In this document: piece after piece, positions 10,088 through 20,988 of the stretch | Numbering within the stretch: position 1 is the first letter of the stretch | Layout: every line of letters starts with the position of its first letter | NCBI GenBank assembly: GCA_014218235.1 | Contig: CM024761.1 | Coordinates: forward strand, 92,071,968-92,135,967 | Direction: 5' to 3' | Origin: Colocasia esculenta | Lineage: Eukaryota; Streptophyta; Magnoliopsida; Alismatales; Araceae | DNA: 64,000 nucleotides | Position numbers and translations under genes: made by a program | Notes under the pieces: model-generated | Databases searched by the model: none | What the model was told of the DNA's origin: nothing | Seen by the model: the letters and a program-made list of their open reading frames with translations, nothing else

Positions 10088-11694
10088 TCTCAGTTTTTGG
10101 CCCGAAAACCAGTCTTTTGCAAGTCTTGTTGTTCCACCATAATCCCCATATCATGCTAACTGTCTTGCACACAGAAAAGATGAAATGTTAAATTATTGAA
10201 TATAATTTAAGTTATTCAAGTTAACTACATGACCTATCATATTCCATGATTTCTATTACACATCGCACACACTTTGAAACCGTCCAAATATGGCTTAATT
10301 GGCATGAACATGTGACATAATCTATCTGGTAATTTATGCAATTAAATTGCCTTAATTATAAATGAACTTGTCCTCGATTTTCGTATTGTTTTGAAACACC
10401 GATCTCGACGCTCCACTGTTCTAGAACTCCTCTAGAACGTCGAGCACTTATTTCTATACATACACACTCTCTTGACTTGGACGCACTCTCCGTCGGATTT
10501 TCCTTCTGCCAGACTAGTGAGTATTTGTTCAAGGCCTCCATAGGTCTCCTCTGTCCATGGAATCCCACATGGTCGACGAGCCGGTTGTACCCTAACACCT
10601 ATTACCCCCTTTAGGGATCGATATGATCCAAACGGCTATTAGAAGTTCGCTCTTATCTTGAATCATGCTGGACCTCTGAACCTGTGCTTAACATGGCCAG
10701 TGGTAGAGTCGTGAGTTCCACCTGACTGCCAACACCATGTGCGCGTGTTGTGCAACCGTTACTATCGCCCGTTTACTCGACGTGTTACGTGCAATGTCCA
10801 CTAGCTCTCGTCTATACTCTACTCGCTCATCTATTCACATTCACTCTGCTATCTCGTCTATTCATCTAGTGCTCTCAGCTATTTCTTGGTACTCTATATT
10901 GGCCATTGACTGATTGTCTAAAGATAAACAATATAACCAATGCCAGTGCAATGGGGCCCGATCTGGTCCTGGGGAGAGCGTCTGAAAGTGCCATTTGCCC
11001 ATGGGAGTTAAATGATCAGGATGTCGGCATTACATCCAAGTGTCATACTATCTAGATTGATCTAATGACAATCAAAAGTGCTATATTCTCTCGTTCTCTA
11101 TTGACAACAAAAGTTCTATGCTATACTTGTTGTACTATTACTATACTTTGTGCTATTGTGCTATGGCCATCTTACTATTCATGCTATAATTGACGTTCGT
11201 GCTATATTTGGAAAGTTGTGCTATTTCGTTCACGTGCTATCCTACTATCTTTTACCTGACTCTCTCTCTCGCTCTATCATTAGTTACTCTACCTTTAATT
11301 CATTAATCATTTAAAGCCTGCTTGACTATTGAGATTTAAGTCCTACTGGGCGTTATCGCTCACCCTGCGTTATTTGTTGTTGTGTTCTCAGGTGAGACCA
11401 AAGATGAACCATACACTCAAGAGGACGGGAATGACTTGGAGTGACGTCACGAGTACCCTAGCGTCCTAGTACTATGATAGAGTCTTAGTTTAATCTTTTT
11501 CTTTGTTTCAATGTAATTGGGCCCTATAGATTGGCTCTGATATTAGTGGTTGTAACTAGACATTTGAAAGTTATTAATGAGAAAAATTATCTTTAGTATT
11601 ATTCATTGTGCAATGGTTTGATGTCTAGTACTTGCTCTATACCCGTTTACTTGCAATTGCCTCGTGTTCTGATATTCCGCGTTGGGGCGTGACA

Positions 11695-11985
11695 ACCGTA
11701 GTGGAGTCGGGCCCTCGCCACCAGCAGAGTAACATCTTTACTTGTGGAGCCTTGAGGGTTTGTCCCGGGCTGTTGTATTTTGTGTAATGACTATGTATGG
11801 AATTTAGTATGTACGTTTCATGTGGATATGTATGAACCATGAAACTTATATGTGTTCAACGTGTACTTTTATATTTTCATGGACATATGTGGATGATATC
11901 CCTTGCGAGGCTTTGGTCCGATCGCAGGAGGCAGAGTCGTGTCAGTGCCATTATTGGGTTAACAGGCTTGACGAGGACCGTATCA
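11695..11985 (+). repeat. 5' LTR of element C, second fragment
   Basis: Continues LTR C after the solo LTR; matches 61193-61484 (GTGGAGTCGG...CCAGCAGAGTAACATC). Ends GTATCA at 11985, two bases before the primer site. Confidence 0.9.
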
Positions 11986-11987
11986 GT

Positions 11988-11999
11988 TGGTATCAAAGC
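11988..11999 (+). other. Primer-binding site of element C
   Basis: TGGTATCAAAGC, one base different from the usual tRNA-iMet complement, right after the LTR end. Fixes the + orientation of C. Confidence 0.85.
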
Positions 12000-12138
12000 A
12001 AGGTCCGTGTAAATAGGAAGGAACGGGAAATGTACATAGTATGTTCTTTACTATAGTCTACTGCTGGTAGTTGGCCCTGTTTTTGTAATGATATGCTTGT
12101 GTATTGTGTGGATGGAATGTGTGTGTGCCGGTTTATAA

Positions 12139-12895
12139 ATGGCTGATAGGAGAGATTAGGGAGGAGGAGGTGATGATCCTGAGGAGTCCACTCATCAGAT
12201 GATAGAGAGAATGTGGGAGAGTATTACACAAATCCGAACACGATTGGACCATCAATTATCGGTTCAGCCCGCCGTAGTCGCACCACCCATGGCAGCGAAG
12301 ATAGTGCCGGCTTCGCTAGTACCACCTTTTGGAGTAGGGGCACCCCCTGCAGCACCTTTACCTCCAATGGTACCAGTGCGGCCAGCAATTGTGGAGGAGT
12401 CCACGATGATGGTGGAGAGGTTCTTGCGTTTGAAGCCACCAACATATTTGGGAGGTCCAAGTCCGGATACAGCTGAACATTGGATTCATGAAATTGAAAG
12501 GGTGTTTGTCACAATGAGGTGTCCCCAGGCGGATAGGGTCATCCTGGCAACTTATCAATTAAGAGGTTTTGCACAAGAATGGTGGAGACTCAAGATGCAA
12601 ACCGTGATCACCAGAAGAGCTGAAGAAAAAATTACTTGGCTCGAGTCTCTTGAAGTCTTCAACAACACTTTCTTTCTGCAACAAGTTCAGCAAATAAAAA
12701 GGGAGCAATTTAGAACACTTCAGCAAGGGAATTTGTCGGTGTTGGAATACCAAATGAGGTTAATGGCCTTGAGTAGGTATGCACCTTATGTGGTGACCAA
12801 CAACGCAATGATGGTTGAGTACTTCATCCGGGGATTGAGGCCAGAGTTGCAAGATGCGGTTATTCCCTTAATGTGTGGTACAGTGGAAGAGGTAG
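12139..12895 (+). pseudogene. gag: gag of element C, N-terminal part
   Basis: Starts at ATG 12139 (MADRRD, then a TAG at 12157) and is open from there to the insertion point of element B. Capsid motifs include TAEHWIHEIERVF, ATYQLRGFAQEWW and LSVLEYQMRLMALSRYAPYVV. Compared with A and B it has no intron between ATYQL and the WW motif. The frame is cut at 12895 after EEV by element B and resumes at 24078. After the break the apparent open frame to 13026 is LTR sequence of B and not gag. Confidence 0.88.
12891..12895 (+). other. Target-site duplication of element B (GGTAG)
   Basis: GGTAG here is repeated at 24073-24077 immediately after the terminal CA. In both places it belongs to the gag codons of C. 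Confidence 0.92.
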
Positions 12896-13735
12896 TGCGA
12901 AGACCCTCCTTATACCGGTACGATTATACCAATCCACGTCGGTATAGTGAGTCTCGTCACAGTGGGACATTTACCCAAGCACTAACACACATGATTGAGA
13001 TGTACACAAATATGAATACAGATTAGCGGAAGTAAAGAACTACTGTCTTTTCATTTCATCATCCACATTAAACATACATGATCCATATAGCAATTTAAGG
13101 AACTAAGTCCACATAATGAAATACAAAATTCAAATTACATTGTTCGTCCACAATTTACATAAGCTTCAATTACATAAGTCTCAATTACATATTATGAAAA
13201 GAAAGTACAAGTCGATAATCCACCACAACTACTCTCCTCGCTCGGAGTCGCTCTTAACGGTCTCCTCCAAGGAAGTAGGATCCGCTGCTAAACCTGTACG
13301 CCGAAGCAAGGGTGAGTCTAAAAGACTCAGCAAGTAATTCCATACACATCATACATGCATACATCACAAGTAAGTCCTACATTCAATTTCATTAAGTCAA
13401 AACATATAGCATGGTTGAAACAATGATAAGAAACAACCTGTCATGATATTTCTACATAATTCACAACACATGATATAGGGTTTATGTCATTCCAAAGTAA
13501 AATACCTACCATATACTTTCTACTTATCTATCCACATGAGAGCTACATTTACATTTAAGCTACAATATGATAGCAAATTAAGCATGGGATTTTCACACAC
13601 AAAAAAGGAAATGCTCCTAACATGGATTCTACATATTTTTGCACATGTAAAACATTGTTATAAACACATTAAGGTTGCTGTTTTGACATGAATCTAACAT
13701 TTTTATATCATAAATCACAATTTCACATTCTAACA

Positions 13736-13872
13736 CATGGGGTTCACATGTTCACACATTTACACATTCACATTGTTTACTTTTACACATTTCACATTGT
13801 TTACTTTTACACATTTCACATATACACATGTTCACACTACACAATTTGAACATATACACATTCACATTTTCA
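13736..13872 (+). repeat. CACATT/ACACAT-rich simple stretch in LTR B
   Basis: Dense TTCACAT, TTACACAT and CACATTG words. The unit CACATTGTTTACTTTTACAC occurs twice here and once in the partner LTR (21858-21885), a recent tandem gain or loss. Confidence 0.7.
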
Positions 13873-15017
13873 CATTTAGATGCTGTGACACATAGTCCAA
13901 ACCACCACTAGAAGGACACATTCACATAACACATAACACATAGATGCCACCTAGGCAACACAGTGATGGCTCTTGGTACTGCGCAAACCGGGAGAAGAAC
14001 TCTCCACCCTAACCAGTGGTACTTGTCCACCTCCAGGATTTCATCCTAATGCCCATATGATTTTAATATATTGAACCTTCCCATGGGGACTTTTCCACGG
14101 TACGGTTCCACAGCCCTCTACGGAAGCAGTGTCACACACGGCACATTTTACACATTTTCTGATTTATTATACACATAGTTCTCACACAATTGGACACATA
14201 ACTTACATTTCACCATTTGGCATATGGTTCAGATTTCCCTAGCCTGATGTTACTGTTAACAGAGTTTAATTAAACACTCAGGAATCTACACTAATCATGT
14301 TGGAAACTCATTAACTAACAATCCATAACCATAATAAGCATGTTTTAATCACTCACTTTTACATGAAATTTTCACAATGTCATCTACTGTTGCCCAAATC
14401 ACACGAAATTTTAACCACATGCTGATTGCAGGTTTCAGATCACACATACACATTCTCATATTTTTCTGAGCTTCATTGATTTTACAGAAATTAAAACACT
14501 CATTCACATGCCATTCATAAATTAGTTTATCATAGAAGCACAGTGTCAAGGTTGGATTTTACAGTTCACTAACCTGCATCTAACATTCATCTTATCACAA
14601 GAATTTTCTCCGAATTTATCAAGCATCATACAATTTACTGAAATTTAAAAACAACCTACACATGCTCCCTATTTTCCAATACAAAAATTATAACAAATTT
14701 CATAATCATGGGAAAATTTCCAAATTTTCAGGACAAGGATTGACATACAGACACATCGTCTGGAAATTTTATGGAAATCCAATTGCACATGGATCATGTG
14801 AACAGTAAGCTACCATATGCAAGATTTTTATCTCACATGCATTTCACATAATTCTAGCAATTTATACAAACTAAAAAAAATGCATAGAAATCTCACAACA
14901 CATTCCTTTATCTATTTTACATAACATATAACATTTACAGTATATCCTCATGCGAAGAAATCCGAAAAATAATCATATATAAGGAAGAACACCTCACTGT
15001 TCTGTCCTGAAGAACTA

Positions 15018-15112
15018 AACGGCAAAGTCTGGCCGTTCAAGGAGGTTAACGGCAGCATCGTTTGCCGCCAACTCAAGATCTTAACGGCAAGAGAGCTTGC
15101 CATTAAGTTCCT
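15018..15112 (-). repeat. AACGGC/GCCGTT inverted word array, LTR B copy 1
   Basis: AACGGC begins at 15018, 15048 and 15083 (steps 30 and 35), each followed by an inverted partner GCCGTT, GCCGCCAA or GCCATTAA. The partner LTR has them at 23069, 23099 and 23134. Element A uses the same words with 32-33 nt steps. Confidence 0.65.
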
Positions 15113-15535
15113 GTCTATGCAAAACATAGACCAAACTCCAAAGATTGGTGAATGTAGGGGTTCCAGGACACGAAATGAATCCCATAAAATGCCTAAGACC
15201 TACTAGACATACACATGGACGACGGGGATGAGTTACCTGTCTTTCTAAAAACCTCCAAAGGGACGAAAATAGGTGATGAAGCTCTCCTTGGGTAGTGCCA
15301 AGAAGTCTCCACAAAAGCTTTCCCTCGGGTTCTAGGTCGAAGTAGCCACCAGTCCGAGGTTGGGGAAGCCTTCCCTTACGTCCACACTATCCTCCAGCTG
15401 CAATAGCTTGTAGGGAGAAGCTTCAAACTGCCGGATCAAAACTGGCAAAGTTCAGTTTTTCTCCTGTTCTCAGCTAGGGTTTCTTTCTCTCCTTGCAAAG
15501 AGCCAAGAGAGCTCTTGTAGGTTGCAAAGGGGGTT

Positions 15536-15765
15536 GTTTTTATAAAGAGAGACCTTCTGTCACGCAGGGCCTGATGTGAAGGCTGAGAACCGTTGGGGAC
15601 ATCTCCCCAATCAGTGAGCAAGCCCAACCTGGAATTTCGGGGTCTGCTGTGCACAGAAAATCAGGGAAGTAGACATCCACATCCATGGCCGTTTACCTCA
15701 TAGTTGGCATCCATCGACATGGACGTTTACTCAACATGGACGTCCATCCATGTTGACGCCAATTT
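15536..15765 (-). promoter_or_regulatory. U3 promoter region of LTR B copy 1
   Basis: In the direction of the element, words of GACGTCC/GGACGTTTAC type at 15762-15668 (about 34 nt period) precede a TATA box seen on the + strand as TTTTTATAAAG at 15536-15546, about 125 nt downstream. The layout matches LTR A. Confidence 0.6.
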
Positions 15766-16018
15766 GCTCTTCGGCCAGAGCATTAAACCATGCAGAAAAC
15801 CCTATGTACACTATGTATATGCATGCAATACATATAGTATAATATACACACTACTAAACCATGCAATCATCCACTATTTACAATTAATTTGCACATGCAC
15901 ATGTAAGTACACCTAGCTAATATGTACATAGTTACCTACATATGCACACATGATATTTACACACAAGCACGAATCCATACATGATATCAAATAAAAGGAC
16001 AAAATTCGAGGGCCTTAC

Positions 16019-16036
16019 TCCCTCTCCCCCTTTAGG
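16019..16036 (-). other. Polypurine tract of element B
   Basis: On the minus strand CCTAAAGGGGGAGAGGGA, directly upstream of its 3' LTR. Same core as in element A. Confidence 0.85.
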
Positions 16037-16064
16037 AAACTTCGTCCTCGAAGTTTAAACCACA

Positions 16065-19000
16065 CTACTCAAACAAATGAGGATACTTCTTCCTCATCGC
16101 ATCCTCAAGCTCCCAAGTAGCCTCCTCTCGCGAGAAGTTTTGCCATAGAACCTTCACTGACGTAATACTCTTGTTCCGGAGATGCTAGACCTTCCGGTCA
16201 AGAATAGCTACTGACTGCTCCACATATTACAGATCTGGCTGGATCTCCACTGGCTCGTGACTAATAACATGAGACGGATCTCGAACATACTTCCTGAGCA
16301 TAGATACGTGGAAAACGGGATGAACACTAGCTAAAGTCGGAGGCAAAGCTAGCTCGTAAGCCATGCTACCTAAACGCCTGAGAATCTCATACGGGCCAAT
16401 GAATTTGGGACTTAATTTGCTATGCCTGCCAAACCTGACGACACCTCGAGTATGTGAAATCTTCAAAAAGACATGCTCACCCACCTCGAACTCCAAATCC
16501 TTCCTCATGTTGTCGGCGTAGCTCTTCTGCCTATCCCGTGCCGCAACAAGCCTCTTCCTGATAAGCTGAATCTTATCCGAAGTCTCCTGAACTAACTCCA
16601 GACCGATCAACTGCCTATCGCCGGTCTCCTCCCAACATAAAGGAGATCTGCAAGGCCTTCCATACAACGCCTCAAATGGAGCCATACCAATGCTCACATG
16701 AAAACTGTTGTTATATGCGAACTCCACTAGAGGTAAATGGCGCTCCCAATCATCCTTCCAATCCAGCACACACGCCCTCAACATATCCTCGAGCGTCTGG
16801 ATAGTCCTCTCAGACTGTCCATCTATCTAGGGATGAAATGCCGAACTGAGCTTCAGCTCCGAACCTAAAGCATCCTAAAGACCCTTCCACAGCCTCGAAG
16901 TAAATCTCGGATCTCGATCCGAAATGATCGACTTCGGCACACCATGCAACCTAATAATACTACTGACATACAATCTAGCCAAGCTCTCTACTGACTGCTT
17001 CTTCTTCATAGGCAAGAAATGCGCAGTCTTCGAGAATCTATCTACGACTACCCAAATCGAGTCATTACCCCGTCTAGATCAAGGCAAACCTGAAACAAAA
17101 TCCATAGTGACAGCTTCCCACTTCCATACTGGGATCTCCATCTTCTGCATAAGACCAGATGGTCGCTGCCGCTCGGCCTTCACTTGCTGACATACTAGAC
17201 ACCTAGATACATAATCCGCTACATCTCTCTTCATGCCAGACCACCAAAAAGACCTCTTCAAATCCTGGTACATCTTAGTGTTAACCGGATGAATAGAGAA
17301 TCTCGACCTATGAGCTTCTGCTAAAACATGCTCACAGACATCTACCATGTCAGGGACACACACTCGGTGGTGGAATCTAATCACACCATCCTCATCACGA
17401 GCGATGCCTGCCTTGCCCACTAACTCTTGGAGTCTAGGGTCGGCTTTCTGTTGCTCGATCACCTCATCCAACACCGAAGACCTAAGGGACAACTGAGCCA
17501 CAAAAGTCTGACATAAGGGCTCTAACTCAGTCATCGAACACGCCGCATCCTCCAACATCTTCCAATCCTGTTGAAGTGAAGACCTCCTCCTACTAAGAGC
17601 ATCCGCTACGACATTCGCCTTTCCTGGATGATATTGAAGATCGAAGTCGTAGTCCTTGAGGAACTCAATCCATCTCCTCTGCCGTAGGTTTAGTTCCTTC
17701 TGGGAGAAGAGATACTTCAAGCTCTTATGGTCAGTGAACACCTCAAATCTGACACCATAAAGATAGTGCCTCCAGATCTTTAGTGCATGAACCACTGCCG
17801 CAAGTTCCAAATCATGAGTTGGATAGTTACGCTCATGCTCCTTCAATTGGCGAGAAGCATACGCCACTACCCTTTCTTGCTGCATTAGTACACAGCCTAA
17901 GCCAATCCAAGATGCATCCGTATAAATGGCAAAACCTTCAGCACCACTAGGTAATACCAATACCGGAGAGGAAGTAAGTTTAGACTTCAATAATTGAAAG
18001 CTACTCTCACATGTCTCGAACCACACAAACTTCTCACACTTTCTGGTAAGCTGAGTCAATGGGGCGGCGATGGATGAAAATCCCTCAATGAATCGTCGAT
18101 AGTAACCAGCCAAACCAAGAAAACTACGAATCTCCGAAGGGGTCTTGGGGGTCTCCCAATCCATAACTGCCTGGACCTTTGCTGGATCAACTACTACACC
18201 AGCACCGGAGATAACATGCCCAAAAAAATGAACCTCACGCAACCAAAAATCGCACTTGCTGAATTTTGCATACAGCCTGTGCTCACGGAGAACCTCTAAC
18301 ACTACCCTCAAATGCTGACGATGTGTGGCCTCATCCGGAGAGTAGACCAACACATCATCAATAAATACCACAACAAAGCTATCTAACTACGGCCTAAAAA
18401 CCATGTTCATGAGATCCATGAACACTGCAGGGGCGTTGGTCAATCCGAAAGGAAGGACCAAAAACTCATAATGTCCATAACAGGATCTGAATGCCGTCTT
18501 GGACACATCCTCGCTCCTGATCCTCAACTAATGATAACCAGATCGCAAATCGATCTTAGAAGAGACTGATGCATTTTGCAGCTGGTCAAACAAATCATCA
18601 ATACGAGGTAAGGGATACCTGTTCTTCACTGTCACTTGGTTTAACTTCCTATAATCGATGCATAACCTAAGTGATCCATCCTTCTTCTTTACGAATAAGA
18701 CAGGTGCGCCCCAAGGGGAAACACTAGGGCGAATAAATCCCTTAACTAGCAATTCTTGCAACTGCTTCCTTAACTCGGCTAACTCCGCAGGTGCCATCCG
18801 ATATGGAGCCTTCGAGATAGGAGAGGTGCCTGGAAGCAACTCTATGGTGAACTCTATCTCTCTATCCGGTGGCAATCTAGAAAAATCATTGGGAAAGACG
18901 TCTGGAAAATCTTGCACTACCTCGATCTCTGCAAGAGTAGGTGACTCACCAGCCTCGGGTATCAACACTACGCTGGCAAGAAAAGCGTCACAACCCTTGT

Positions 19001-19334
19001 TTACCATGCGCATCGCCTTCATGGCAGAGATGACCAACTTTCCCACCAAGTTCCTTGGCAAGGGATGAGAGAACTCGTCCTCACCAGGAATGCTGAAAAC
19101 AATCCTCTTCCGACGACAATCTACTAACGCATAGTGCTCCTCTAGCCAATCCAGACCAAGAATAGCATCAAAGTCCTTCATCTTTAGCAAGAAGAAACAC
19201 CCTTCCAGGACTCTATCCTCAATGCACACAGGTAATGACAGAATACACTTCCCAGTCGATACTGTACCCGCGGGTGTGTGTACAGACAACAGGACTTCTA
19301 AATCTTCAGACTCTACGCTTGACTCTAGAGCTAA
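16065..19334 (-). pseudogene. pol: pol of element B: protease, RT, RNase H, integrase, chromodomain
   Basis: Same frame as gag, ending at TAG 16067-16065. Protease core DAILGLDWLEEHYALVDC; the DTG motif FDTGATHPFIS lies just upstream at the end of the gag frame. RT has LCIDYRKLNQVTVKNRYPLP, SSKIDLRSGYH and FIDDVLVYSP; RNase H has YTDASWIGLGCVLMQ; integrase has HRSRFSIHP and CLVCQQVKAERQRP; C-terminus RFIGPYEIL-like and EEATWELEDAM. Nonsense codons: 19337 TAG, 18530 TAG, 18389 TAG, 17081 TGA, 16877 TAG, 16829 TAG, 16229 TAA, 16187 TAG (first base, minus strand). No frameshift was seen in over 3 kb, so inactivation is by substitutions only. Confidence 0.94.
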
Positions 19335-20198
19335 CTACCTAGCGAACCGCTCAGAAATGAACGGGTGAGTGGCACCCGTATCGAACAAAACCTGAGCGTG
19401 CACACCTAGAAGTAAAACCGTACCTTCGGTGACATACTCCGCCTGCTCGGCGTCCTCTCGTGCTAGGACAAACACTCGAGCTAGGGCTCGAGGCCTTCCT
19501 GGTCTTCCTGTAGCTGGCGCTGCTGCTACTACTACTACTGGGGTTGGCGCTCCATGCTGGACTCCCTGCTGAAGTCTCGGACAATCCTTGATCTTGTGGT
19601 CGCTGCTCCCGCACTTTAAGCATTTTCCGGCTACCATCCAACACTCCGTACCACCGTGTGTCTTACTGCAATGGGGACACTCCTTCTTCACACCAGGGGA
19701 ACGTTGAGAAGGTACCTGAGTACTGCTGGCTACCACTGGATGCTGCGGTGTCTGGTACGCTGCCTTTTTCTTATCCTGCCACTGGAAAGGGGCCGCAGGT
19801 CTCTTCTGCAAAGCTTTCTTCTCCTCGAGGTACTGCTCCATTTCACCCTCCTGCCTACAAGCAGCGCTAAGGGCCTCGTCCAAGGTACGATGATCGAATG
19901 CCACTAGCCTCGTCCTCAGTGATGGCTTAAGGCCCATCACAAACTTCTTTGCCTTCCTGCGCTCATCAGCTACTATGTGAGGTGCATACTTAGATAACTC
20001 AGTAAACCTGGCCTCATACTCGAGAACAGTCTTGGAGCCCTGAGTCAAGGAAAGGAACTCCTGCTCCACCCTGTCCTGGATATGCTCGGGGACGAACTTG
20101 GCCCGAAAGAGCCTCACGAACTCGTCCCAAGCAACATCAATAGCACCATGCTCGAATCGGGTACGCAGTAAGGAAGCCTACCACACATCAGCTCTCTC

Positions 20199-20275
20199 CT
20201 GCAACACAACCTTCATAAGCACCAACTAACAGCTCTAATTTAACAGGGTAGCAAACATATAAAACTAACACATAC
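20199..20275 (-). other. Putative intron 2 of gag B (77 nt)
   Basis: Minus strand donor GTATGT after GTACAG, acceptor GTTGTGTTGCAG before GAGAGAGC. Length is not a multiple of three; it lies at the same codon boundary as intron 2 of A although the intron bodies differ. Confidence 0.82.
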
Positions 20276-20479
20276 CTGTACCATATAGGTGGCTAAAGTG
20301 ACCTTGTCCTCGTCCGCACACCTAACAGCCCGAAAGATTTTCTCGATCTCCCTCATCCAGCTCTCAGCTAGTAATGGGTTGCTCTCCCCCTTAAAAGAGG
20401 GTGGCAACATCCTCTTGAATCTTTCCATGATGGAGGGTCCACCATGGTCCTGAGCCTGGGGAACTGGAACCTGGGCCTG

Positions 20480-20565
20480 CTACAACAAACAACAAGCAAT
20501 GCATATTCAACACAACATCATGCAATTAAATAAAACAAACTACTCTTTATTTTTATTATTCCAAC
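20480..20565 (-). other. Putative intron 1 of gag B (86 nt)
   Basis: Minus strand donor GTTGGA after GCTCAG, acceptor TTGTTTGTTGTAG before CAGGCC. AT-rich, length not a multiple of three, same codon boundary as intron 1 of A. The donor is weaker than that of intron 2. Confidence 0.72.
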
Positions 20566-20967
20566 CTGAGCCTCCATCTGAGCCTCGAGCGCAGCCTGGG
20601 TGTGGGCCTGCGTCTGCATGGCCTGCACTAGACCCTGCATGAACACTCCATTATCCATAGGTGGCGGTGGGGGAAGTACATGACCCTGAGGTGCCAGGGC
20701 CTGCTGCTCAGTCTGCTCCTCACGCCTAGGCTCATCTCTCCTCTGCTCGCCATCGCGAGTAGGTACACCACCAAGTCTACCGCGTGAAGCCATAAGCTGC
20801 AATTAATTTAATCACTATCAGAAACTACGTTATTTAGTCCCTAACCACTTTCTTATCTATCTTTCATTCATTATTAATCAATTATACACATGTGGACAAC
20901 TCTATAAGGACTTAGCATGTAATGGAGATGATGACTTATGTATATTTATGTACAATCTCAACCAGTC

Positions 20968-20981
20968 GGGCTCTGATACCA
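20968..20981 (-). other. Primer-binding site of element B
   Basis: Minus strand TGGTATCAGAGCCC, complementary to tRNA-iMet, seven bases from the 5' LTR end at 20989. Confidence 0.9.
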
Positions 20982-20988
20982 ATCTCTA

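Larger units (their letters stand above)
8678..11694 (+). mobile_element. Solo LTR of family D inserted in LTR C
   Basis: A 3,017-base block starting TGTAGCAACC and ending GGGGCGTGACA, i.e. TG...CA. It is the reverse complement counterpart of the LTRs at 27308, 43099 and 47856. Flanks GCCGT (8673-8677) and ACCGT (11695-11699) agree in four of five bases and look like a target duplication. No internal domain is present, so it is a solo LTR left by recombination between two LTRs. Contains a TCGCGA array and a hairpin. Candidate TATA TTTAAATAC near 9138. No gene in it. Confidence 0.9.
12896..16019 (-). repeat. 3' LTR of element B
   Basis: 3,124 bases, nearly identical to 20989-24072. The outer end reads TGCGAAGACCC where the partner has TGACGACCC, and the inner end reads GGCCTTACT for GGCCTTACA. 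It has one extra copy of a 24-base unit near 13770-13805 in the CACATT-rich stretch. No gene; the short open frames in it are chance. Confidence 0.94.
19335..20793 (-). pseudogene. gag: gag of element B with two introns
   Basis: Exon 1 20793-20566 starts ATG (MASRGRLGGVPTRDG) and ends AQMEAQ; exon 2 20479-20276 carries MMERFKRMLPPSFKGE and ends LATYMVQ; exon 3 from 20198 begins ERADVW, with one TAG at 20180 (TGG in relatives). It continues through VLEYEARFTELSKYAPHIV to the knuckle CLKCGSSDHKIKDC and the protease motif FDTGATHPFIS before the TAG at 19337. The start was chosen because it aligns with gag A and lies 175 bases after the primer site. Exons join in phase 0 at both introns. Confidence 0.9.

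Noticed and set aside
9806..10191. Overlapping short open frames around the TCGCGA array
   Set aside because: They lie in an LTR, are not conserved between LTR copies and are explained by local GC content.
12896..13026. Apparent extension of gag C into an intact 275-codon protein
   Set aside because: From 12896 the sequence is the LTR of element B, repeated at 20989; the extra codons are chance read-through.
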